The notes beneath the pieces were generated by a model. That model had not been told where the DNA came from and searched no databases. It saw only the letters and a program-made list of their open reading frames with translations. This document shows, piece by piece, positions 17,592 to 26,160 of a DNA stretch of 57,303 bases. The stretch lies in NCBI GenBank assembly GCA_938024995.1, contig CALJDU010000092.1:1-57303 (forward strand), in the 5' to 3' direction. The translations under genes and the position numbers were made by a program. Each line of letters begins with the position of its first letter. Position 1 is the first letter of the stretch. The DNA comes from an uncultured bacterium. GTDB lineage: Bacteria; Myxococcota_A; Polyangia; Polyangiales; Houyiibacteriaceae.

Positions 17592-18956
17592 ATGCCGAAT
17601 GCGTCCCGTTCGTTGGGAGTCTCCCTCCCGTTTGTGTTTTCCCTTGCTCTCTTCGCGTGCCACAGCGCCGAGTCGGCGTCTTCGGGCGAAGCCGTTCCGC
17701 TTCGCGAGGGGCCCGGTGAACTCGGCCCTACGAGCAGCGTCGGGACACTTCCCGGAGACGTCGTCGTGTCCATGGGAGGAGAAGCGAAATACACGGTGTC
17801 GATCGATGTTCCTCCCGGTCGCATGAACATGCAGCCTGCGCTCGCGTTGTCCTACGCGGGTAACGATGCCCGAGGCATGGCGGGCAAGGGCTTCTCTCTG
17901 ACAGGACTGTCTTCTGTCACGCGTTGCTCGCGAACCACCGCCGTGGATGGGCGTCGTTCCGTTCCTACCTACTCAGACGAAGACGCGTTTTGCCTCGACG
18001 GAGCTCGATTGATCGAGGTTGGCAGTCGTTACGGCCTCGTCGAATACAAGACCGAAGAGCACTCGCTCGCGCTGATCTTCGCGACGCCAGGCGTGAACGG
18101 ACCGTCGCGCTTCACGGTCTACCGCCCCGATGGCTCTCGCGCCGAATATGGTGAACCTGCGCATCGAGCAGGCGTCGAGTTGTCGGACGAAGACACGATC
18201 GCCGCGTGGCGGATCAGTCGCGTGGAGGATGAGTTCGGGAACTTCCTCACGTACACCTACACCCAACCCAACTTCCCGGACCCGGGTCCGCGTGGCGCCT
18301 TGAGCGAGTCCTACATCGACTTCATCGAGTACACGGGCCACACCTCGGGCGACGCGCCGAACAAGAGAGTCGAGTTCGAGTACGAAGCGACGCCAGATCC
18401 GCGTCACGGGTTTGTGCGCGGCCTCGCGACGATGCAAACACAGCGTCTCCGCGCGATTCGTACGACACTAGATGACGCGGCCGTCGACGTATACGAGTTG
18501 TCGTACGAGAACGACTCGGCTTCGCGAGCCAGTCGACTCGTCAACGTTCGTCGATGTGCAAACGCTCCTGCCGCGATTGGCGCGACGCTCAACGACGACG
18601 GCTTCGTCTGCATGCCGCCGACACGCTTCGAATGGTCGCGCGGTGATCTCATGGGGATCCTCCGACGGGTCGGCGGGCGCGGGCTCTTCGCAAGCAGCGC
18701 AATCCAGGAGCGACAGAACCGCGGTGTCTCCGGAGGAGCTTCGGGATCGCGCGCGGGCGCACTCGACAATCGACGCGACCACGGCGGGGGTGATTTCGGC
18801 AGCCGAACAAGGACGGTTCGTAGAGCATGTGTCGGGAATGGCCGGCCGATCGGTGGGTCGCTCAGTTTTGGTGAGCTTCTTCCCACCCCTCGCGCTCTAT
18901 CAGACCGCGACTCGAATCGCAGACAGCGTATCGGCAGTTCACCATGCCTACTTTGA
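17592..18956 (+). pseudogene. 5' part of a broken polymorphic toxin: SpvB-type N-terminus
   Basis: A lipoprotein signal (lipobox LFAC) leads into an SpvB/TcaC-like domain seen at the start of Tc/Rhs-type proteins: GEAKYTVSIDVPPGRMNMQP, LALSYAGNDARGMAGKGFSL, and later the TRFEWS strand. Coding character ends near 18645 (about residue 354). The remaining 100 or so codons in this frame are not protein-like and the natural reading continues in the +1 frame. The expected FG-GAP and Rhs-repeat core, often over 1000 residues, is missing. Removing one G from the GGGG at 18653-18656 would rejoin the frames, but the core would still be absent. Most likely an internally deleted relic. Confidence 0.75.
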
Positions 18957-20052
18957 AGAGGGAGTGGACCCGAGAGAGCGAGCGATCGCTCAGGGGAACA
19001 TTGAAGGAAGCCTCATCGGTGGCGCCTTCCTCGCGGTAGCAGGCGGCATCGTAGCCACCGGGCCACGCGTTCCGGCGGCAGCATGCTTCGTGGCGGGAAC
19101 CCTGGTTGCGTTGGCGGCTACGGATGGAACTGCGTACGCCGCGATCGAAGAGGTGCAGGTTGGCGACCGAGTTGTCACCTCGCAGATGGACGAAGGCGAG
19201 GCGTTCGAGACCGAGGTCACCCACGAGTGGCAGGTGATCGATCTCGAACTACGCGGTGTCGAAGAGGGAAAGCAGAAAGTCGTCGCGCTGACCGTTCTGC
19301 GCGCCCCAACTTGGCTCGACGAAGTGGACCCCGACAGGGACGGCGCCTTCGAGCTCGAACTCGAAGAGCTACGGCTTCGCGGAATCGCGCGAGTCGTGCA
19401 AATGCGACGAGCACCGGCCGTCGCTCCCGGTCCGGGTCGAGTGGTGCTCGCGACGGTGCAACACTTCGCGAGCTACGTCTTCGCGCTGCAGATCGGCGGC
19501 GAAGAGATCCGCGCGACCGGCAACCACCCGTTCTACTCGCTCGCGCGAGACGCGTTCGTCGTAGCCGAAGAGCTCGAACTCGGGGAGCTCGTGCAGACGC
19601 GCGAAGGACCTCTGGCGCTTGTGTCGCGCGTGCGCGTCGACGGAGAACACGCGGTGTTCAATCTCCAGGTGGAGCGAGACAGCGAGTACGCGGTCGGTTG
19701 GCGAGGTACGCGCGTCCACAACACGTATCCACGTCCGCTGACCCGACGCCAAGCTCGAATACTGGACAACCTCCGAAATGGAATCGATCAGACGGTGAGA
19801 AGTGTCGATGAAGCTCGGCTGATTCTCGAAAATACTGGGCTTCGCCCGTTCAACAGCAGCGACCACTTGATAACGCGCCCGGCGCCGCTGGGGACTTTCA
19901 GAGGTGATCTAGTCCACACGCCGTGGATGACGACACTGGGAGCAGGGCAACTCGAGTACATGAACCGCGCGCGTCATTTCGTTGTTTGCTGCTACGACGA
20001 GGTCATCGAGGTCATGGCGTGGGAGGTTTCGTTTGGCGAGGAGCCTCGGTGA
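18724..20052 (+). pseudogene. 3' part of the broken toxin: Hint domain plus C-terminal toxin tip
   Basis: The same toxin continues here in another frame. Protein-like sequence begins near 18655 (SSDGSAGAGSSQAAQ). GTG 18724 is only the first convenient start, with no good ribosome-binding site. A hydrophobic linker (LIGGAFLAVAGGIVATG) precedes a Hint autoprocessing domain at about 19085-19730: Cys1 in ACFVAGTLV, the TGNHPFYS block, and the closing VHNTY. The last 105 residues are the exchangeable toxin tip, with LILENTGLRPF, GTFRGDLVH and HFVVCCYDEVIEV. I do not know its activity. The stop overlaps the immunity-gene start by 4 nt (GTGA). With no signal peptide in frame it is probably not delivered. 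Confidence 0.75.
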
Positions 20053-20476
20053 AGACGCGACTCGTCATCCGTCCAGAGTTTCTTGCCGCGCGGTTCTTGC
20101 CGCGAGCAGTTCGGGCGCGATCACGGGAGAGATCTGCTTTCGTGATGAAGAGGGCGAGTGTTTCCCTGCGGAGTCATGGAATGACTTCGCGCTCGTTATC
20201 CTTCGTTGGTGGCTGGAAGGGCTTTCATCGGGCAGGCACCCGGTGACGTTGGCTTTCATGGACGGTCCATACGAAGTTCGAGCGCGCCAGGAAGACGGCC
20301 GTGTCTCGCTGGAGTACATGCGGGCTGGTGGTCTTGTCGGCGAGGCATCGATGACGAGAGCGCAGCTCGAGCGGGATCTCGTCGCGGCCGCTAACCATGT
20401 TCTAGCGTTTGCGCGGAGTCGATCGATCTCAACCCCGGAGATCGATGCGCTCCACGCTGCGCTCTGGCGTGACTAG
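20049..20476 (+). pseudogene. Immunity gene disrupted by a 14-bp tandem duplication
   Basis: GTG 20049 overlaps the toxin stop and has a GAGGAG ribosome-binding site. It encodes MKTRLVIRPEFLA and then runs out of frame. The following coding stretch, in another frame, ends at 20476 and lacks its own good start. The two halves join perfectly if one copy of a 14-nt tandem duplication (20080-20104) is removed, giving an intact protein of about 137 residues: MKTRLVIRPEFLAASSSGAI onward, with WNDFALVILRWWLEGL and AFMDGPYEVRA. Position, overlap and size are those of a polymorphic-toxin immunity protein. The inactivation is tolerable because the toxin is also broken. Confidence 0.72.
20080..20104. 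repeat. 14-nt tandem duplication inside the immunity gene
   Basis: TTCTTGCCGCG occurs at 20080-20090 and again at 20094-20104, a period of 14 nt. Because 14 is not a multiple of 3, the second copy shifts the reading frame. Replication slippage between the copies could restore or remove it, so the site could act as a reversible on/off switch or simply mark recent decay. Confidence 0.8.
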
Positions 20477-21204
20477 CGCGTCGTCCCGGCAAACAGTGGA
20501 TACGGATCGCCGTCGACGTCGTACATCTCGAGGTCGGCGTCGATCCCCACGCGATCAAAGCACGCGACCCACTCGCTCCGCGAGAAGAGCCCGCAGCGGT
20601 GAACATCGTGCGCGGCACGAACTCCATCTTGGTCGCGCAAGAGAAGCGAGTAGTGCGCGTCGTAGCTTGAGTCGCTCGGGTCGGGATCGACGTCCCATTG
20701 CAGACACTGCAACGAACGCGTTCCATCGTCGCCTTCGAGGAGCTGCGCTTCTTCCTTGAAGGTCTCGCGGATGTCGTCCGGCGCGACTACGATCGCGCCG
20801 CCCGGGCGAAGGTGAATAGAAGCCGTCTCGAGCGCGGCGAGAAGATCCTCGCGCGTGCTCATGTAAACGATGGCGTCGTGAATGAACACCGCGTCAAAGA
20901 CCAAACCAAGGCGCAGCGAGCGCATGTCACCAAGCTCGTGCGCGCACTCCGGGTTCAGCTCCCCGCTCAGCGCGAGCATCTTCGTGGAGACGTCGGTCAG
21001 CGTGCAGGTGAGCGAGCGCTTGAAGTAGAAGGCGTTGTGTCCGGCGCCGGAGCCGAGCTCGAGCAAGGTGTTGAGCGGACCGTTTGTTTTCGCGCGGAGC
21101 CGAGCGAGGTAGGCCGCGGCCTCCTCTTCGTAGTCCGTGACGGGCGTGAGTACGCGATACCAGTCGATCAGTTCGTCGTAGAGGAGCACACCCGATTGTC
21201 GCAA
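20473..21204 (-). CDS. Class I SAM-dependent methyltransferase
   Basis: A 243-residue methyltransferase. The SAM-binding motif I is LLELGSGAGHNAFYF (about residues 44-58), motif II includes TDVSTKMLALS, and the post-motif strand is FDAVFIHDAIVYM. RPGGAIVVAPDD marks motif III. The N-terminus, LLYDELIDWYRVLTPVTDYE, resembles the lid of small-molecule methyltransferases. The substrate is unknown. Its 3' end overlaps the broken immunity gene by 4 nt, tail to tail, and it is divergent from the FG-GAP lipoprotein across about 50 nt. Confidence 0.92.
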   Translation of the reverse strand: MRQSGVLLYDELIDWYRVLTPVTDYEEEAAAYLARLRAKTNGPLNTLLELGSGAGHNAFYFKRSLTCTLTDVSTKMLALSGELNPECAHELGDMRSLRLGLVFDAVFIHDAIVYMSTREDLLAALETASIHLRPGGAIVVAPDDIRETFKEEAQLLEGDDGTRSLQCLQWDVDPDPSDSSYDAHYSLLLRDQDGVRAAHDVHRCGLFSRSEWVACFDRVGIDADLEMYDVDGDPYPLFAGTTR

Positions 21205-21254
21205 ACCGGTTGTGGTTGCCGCCAGAAGGGTGAGCAGCGCTCTGCTACCCTAGG

Positions 21255-23702
21255 GTGGTGAAGTACTTCCTTTTCGCTCTCGCTTTTGTTGTCGCATGTG
21301 ACTGCGGCACCGACCCCGTGATGGAGTGCGCCACGACCTCCGACTGCACCGCCGGCAACGTGTGTCGCGACGGTGCCTGCGTTGGCGCGTCCGACGCGTC
21401 GACCGATGTCGGAGACGACACCGGAGACGCGGGAGACAGCGGCGGATGCGCGCCGACCGAGATCATGTGCGGCTTCGGCGCGTCCACGGCGTGTTGCGGG
21501 GCAGGGGAAGTGTGCTTCCGAAACATGTGCGCAGAAGACTGCGGCGCTGCGCCGCGCTGCGGTACTGAGTGTTGCGGCGACGGACTGACCTGCGAAGACG
21601 ACCGCTGCGTCGCGGCGTGTGAAGACGTGACGAAGCGATGCGGCGCGGACGACGAGCTCTGCTGCGGTGGTGAGCAGGTCTGCTTGAGCCGAATGTGCGT
21701 CGACCTCGGGTCGGCCTGTGAGTCCGGGAGCGATTGCGAAGACGACGAGATTTGTTTGCCGAGCGAGATGCGATGCGTGCCGCGCGATTCGGTCGAAGGC
21801 TGCACCGTGGACCCTCCGCCCGCAGGCGAGTTCACGCCGCGGATCGCGTGCAGCTGGGACGCGCCAGCCGGCGAGTGGGCCGCGCTCGATCGCGCGATCG
21901 CTTCGCCTTCGGTCGCCAACTTGACCGACGACAATGGTGACGGGCGGACGGACGAGAACGACATCCCTGACATCGCGTTCCCAAGCGCGGTCGGCGGGAC
22001 CTCGGTGGAGTCCGTGATTCGTATCGTCAGCGGCGAGTGCGGCGAAGAAGGGACGATGCGAACGATCGCGACCATCGGGCCCAACGAGTTCGATGTGAGC
22101 AACGCGATCTTGCTGGCGAACCTTCACCCTGATTCGATGGAGGACGAACGCGCGCCGGAGATCGTGGCGACGGCGCGTTTCGGGATCGTCGTGGCCTTCA
22201 CGCGTGTCACTCCGGATGGTTCGGAGTGGCGCGAGATGTGGCGCACCGAAGACATCTTGCGCGGTCGAACCAGCAGCGGGTTACAGCCCGCCGCCGCGGA
22301 CTTCGGAGGAGACGGCCAACCCGAAGTCTTCGTCGGGAACATCGTGCTCAACGGTTTGACGGGCGAGGTTGTGTGGGACGGCGACACCGCGGGAGGTCCC
22401 GCGGCCGGGACTGGACACAACGGGTTCCTCGGACCCATCTCGACCGCGGCGGACATCGACCTCGACGGAGAGCTGGAGCTGGTCACGGGGAGCACCATCT
22501 ACAGCGCGACCGGCGCGGTCGAGTGGAGCTACGACGACTATCCAGTTCCGGCTTCGGGAAGCTGCACGCGTCGGTGTGATGGGTACCCAGCGGTGGGCAA
22601 CTTTGATGAGGACGACTTCGCGGAGGTCGTCGTCGTGCGCGACGGAACGGTCTACTTCTTTGAGCACGATGGGACGCTCTCGAACCAGGTCGACGTGCCG
22701 TGGGACGATTGCACGAACGCCGCCGGGACGTTCCGACGAAACGAGAGCGGACCCCCGACCGTGGCTGACTTCGATGGAGACGGCCGGCCCGAGGTGGGCA
22801 CCGCGGGCGCTGACTTCTATGCGGTGATCGACCTCGACTGTCTCGCGGACCCGCTGCCCGCGGAGTGTGACTCGGAGGGCGTCCTTTGGAAGGTCCCGAA
22901 CCTCGACTGTTCCAGCCGCGCGACCGGGTCCAGCGTGTTCGACTTCGAAGGCGATGGACGCGCGGAGGTCATCTACGCCGACGAACGCAGCTTCCGGATC
23001 TTTGACGGCCAGACCGGCGCCATCCTCTTTTCGGACGACACCCACATCAGCAACACCCGCGTCGAGATGCCGGTGGTCGTTGACGTCGACAACGATGGGA
23101 AGAGCGAGATCTTGGTTCCGGAGCCGCGCAACACCGCAGAAGGCGGCGGCATCGAGGTCTGGGAAGACACCGACAACAACTGGGTGCGCACGCGGCGCAT
23201 TTGGAACCAGCACAGCTACCACGTCACCAACATCACCGAAGACGGTCAGGTGCCGCGTCTCGAAGAGCCCAACTGGATGAACCCGGAGCTCAACAACTTC
23301 CGGCAGAACGTTCAGCCGGACAACATCTTCGACGCGCCCGATCTCGTGGTGCTCGAGGTCGAGACCATCGGCTGCACGGCCGACGGCAACGTCCGGATTC
23401 AGGTCACCGTCGCGAACGAGGGCGCGATCGGTGCTGGGTCGGGGCTCCCGGTCGCGGTCTACGCGACGCCGATGGGCGGCGCGGAGACGTTCGTCGGCGT
23501 TGTCCGCACGACCCGATTGCTCTTGCCCGGGCAGGTGCAGCGTCTGGAGATCGAGTGGGCGGCACCGGAGTCCACTCGCATGCTCGATGCGCGCGCGGTG
23601 GTCGACAGTGACGGCATGGGCGGCTCGGAGTACCGCGAGTGCCGCGAGGGCAACAACGAAGGCGAGGGTGGCGGCTTGATGGGTTGCTCCGCGCCGATCT
23701 GA
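21255..23702 (+). CDS. FG-GAP/VCBS-repeat lipoprotein with Cys-rich N-terminus
   Basis: An 815-residue surface protein. After a lipoprotein signal (YFLFALAFVVAC) come Cys-rich repeats to about residue 185 (TSDCTAGNVCRDGACVG and similar). Then at least six calcium-binding FG-GAP blades follow, such as DFGGDGQPEVFVGN, DIDLDGELELVTGS, DFDGDGRPEVGT and DVDNDGKSEILVPEP, suggesting a beta-propeller. The C-terminal 120 residues (PDLVVLEVETIGC, VTVANEGAIGAGSGLPV) look like a CARDB-type Ig domain. Likely an outer-membrane adhesin or scaffold; no enzymatic motif is visible. Start GTG 21255. Confidence 0.92.
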   Translation: MVKYFLFALAFVVACDCGTDPVMECATTSDCTAGNVCRDGACVGASDASTDVGDDTGDAGDSGGCAPTEIMCGFGASTACCGAGEVCFRNMCAEDCGAAPRCGTECCGDGLTCEDDRCVAACEDVTKRCGADDELCCGGEQVCLSRMCVDLGSACESGSDCEDDEICLPSEMRCVPRDSVEGCTVDPPPAGEFTPRIACSWDAPAGEWAALDRAIASPSVANLTDDNGDGRTDENDIPDIAFPSAVGGTSVESVIRIVSGECGEEGTMRTIATIGPNEFDVSNAILLANLHPDSMEDERAPEIVATARFGIVVAFTRVTPDGSEWREMWRTEDILRGRTSSGLQPAAADFGGDGQPEVFVGNIVLNGLTGEVVWDGDTAGGPAAGTGHNGFLGPISTAADIDLDGELELVTGSTIYSATGAVEWSYDDYPVPASGSCTRRCDGYPAVGNFDEDDFAEVVVVRDGTVYFFEHDGTLSNQVDVPWDDCTNAAGTFRRNESGPPTVADFDGDGRPEVGTAGADFYAVIDLDCLADPLPAECDSEGVLWKVPNLDCSSRATGSSVFDFEGDGRAEVIYADERSFRIFDGQTGAILFSDDTHISNTRVEMPVVVDVDNDGKSEILVPEPRNTAEGGGIEVWEDTDNNWVRTRRIWNQHSYHVTNITEDGQVPRLEEPNWMNPELNNFRQNVQPDNIFDAPDLVVLEVETIGCTADGNVRIQVTVANEGAIGAGSGLPVAVYATPMGGAETFVGVVRTTRLLLPGQVQRLEIEWAAPESTRMLDARAVVDSDGMGGSEYRECREGNNEGEGGGLMGCSAPI

Positions 23703-23843
23703 GTCAACGTTGGTGAGCGCGCGCTCGCGCCGCGTTCTTGGGGCGGGCGCTCGCGAGGGTCCACGAGGCGATCGGTCCGTTCACCTCAGCACACACAACG
23801 TGACGGTTCCTCGTTCGAGGGCGGAGCACGCGCTACGGGTCGC

Positions 23844-24248
23844 TCACTGCAGCAGGACAGACGTCGGTCGCAGTCCGGTCACGCGAAACTCGCGCGGGAG
23901 CTCGACTGACAAGACCTCTTCCTTGAACGCGCGACAGGTGTCCCCGTTGGCGTTGTGGAGGATCCGAAGCTCGAACTGCGGAGGATCGCTCGCGAGTACC
24001 CGGTCCACGAAGCACACGGCGTACTCATGCGTTTCGCAGCCGCCGCCGTGCGAGTACTGGACGAGCAACGTGGAGCCGTGGGCCTCCGCGGCTTCGACCG
24101 TGAGTGAATCCGGATAGGTCGCCTCTGCGGCTTCGTCGCAGGTGTCGAGGAACGGGGCGGGCGCCGGTTCGAGGTTGCTCGTGATGGGGAAGGGGGAAGA
24201 GCCGCACGCAGTGAGAAAGGCGATGGAGAGAAGGGCGGAAAAGCGCAT
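23844..24248 (-). CDS. Small lipoprotein of unknown function
   Basis: A 134-residue protein with a clear lipoprotein signal: MRFSALLSIAFLTACG, lipidated Cys15. The mature domain has four Cys (DTCDEA, GGCETHEY, AVCFVD, DTCRAF) that could form two disulfides. It has a beta-rich pattern, for example FELRILHNANGDT. No family is recognised. It is convergent with the FG-GAP lipoprotein across about 140 nt, where I see no convincing terminator. The 240 nt on its upstream side (24249-24488) hold nothing I can support. Confidence 0.78.
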   Translation of the reverse strand: MRFSALLSIAFLTACGSSPFPITSNLEPAPAPFLDTCDEAAEATYPDSLTVEAAEAHGSTLLVQYSHGGGCETHEYAVCFVDRVLASDPPQFELRILHNANGDTCRAFKEEVLSVELPREFRVTGLRPTSVLLQ

Positions 24249-24488
24249 GGGAGACCAAACGTGCGAGAGACGCAGAAGTTTTTGAGTTTATCTTTGGGTG
24301 ACGTGGCGACGAAGGAAGAAAGAGTGCGCCGAGCGTGGGTGGAGGTCGCAGAAGCGAACGACTCGTTCGAATGCGAACCCACTCTTCTCCGAGTCGAGGG
24401 GGCTCGGAAATCCGTGGTCGGTGTTCTGGACGGAGCGGCGAACAGTCCTTTTGTTGCCGTCGCCCGCGCGAGCTGCCGCCGCGAAGAT

Positions 24489-24882
24489 CTACTGCACTTC
24501 CACCGTGGTTGATGTGAGCGTGGTGTCGAGGCGGATCGGTAGCTCAAACCGCGTCGGACCTTCGGTCGGCTGAAAGCGCCAGCCGCGAACGAGATCCGCG
24601 ACGCAAGTATTGAAGGATGGGTTCGGGCCCGCACCTCGCGCCGTGATCACGGTTCCGTCGGGCGCGACGTCGGCCACGACCTTGGTCTCCGCGTTTTGCG
24701 GCGCGACGTGCGGAAAGTAGCAGCGCGTAAAAAAAGATCGGCCATCGAGGTCTGCAGGTGTTGGTTGACCTCTGCCGAGTTGGACGCGGCCGGTTCGGGG
24801 GGGGACATCGAAGCCGTAGACGTTGCGCCCCCACACAACCGACCAGCACCACGAGCACGCACGTGAGCGGATACTGAGTCAT
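24489..24882 (-). pseudogene. Frameshifted lipoprotein with AgmX/PglI-like C-terminal domain
   Basis: ATG 24882 starts a good lipoprotein signal (MTQYPLTCVLVVLVGC, lipobox LVGC). The mature sequence continues only in a second frame, from WGRNVYGFDVPP to the stop at 24489. That part holds a TonB-C-like domain found in myxobacterial AgmX/PglI proteins: KVVADVAPDGTVITARG, then CVADLVRGWRFQPTEG. Deleting one base from the C5 run at 24828-24832 (G5 in the mRNA) fuses them into a protein of about 130 residues. A GTG at 24836 would give a 115-residue form without a signal. A G8 run lies at 24797-24804. Natural frameshift, phase variation and sequencing error are all possible. Confidence 0.65.
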
Positions 24883-24967
24883 CGCGCGAGCATATCGATT
24901 TCTCTCACTGAAACGAAAAGCGCGAGAGCGTTGCCACTCTCGCGCTTGACGTCACTCGGCAGAACGA

Positions 24968-26131
<1,164 letters not shown>

Positions 26132-26160
26132 GTGTCTTCTCCTGTTTCTCTTGAGTCGTT

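Noticed and set aside
23715..23726. Perfect palindrome GAGCGCGCGCTC between convergent genes
   Set aside because: Alternating GC palindromes are expected by chance in this composition, and there is no T-run or other context.
24261..24512. 83-codon plus-strand frame between two minus-strand lipoprotein genes
   Set aside because: Codon bias is weak, no ribosome-binding site or family resemblance is seen, and it runs into the end of the neighbouring coding region.
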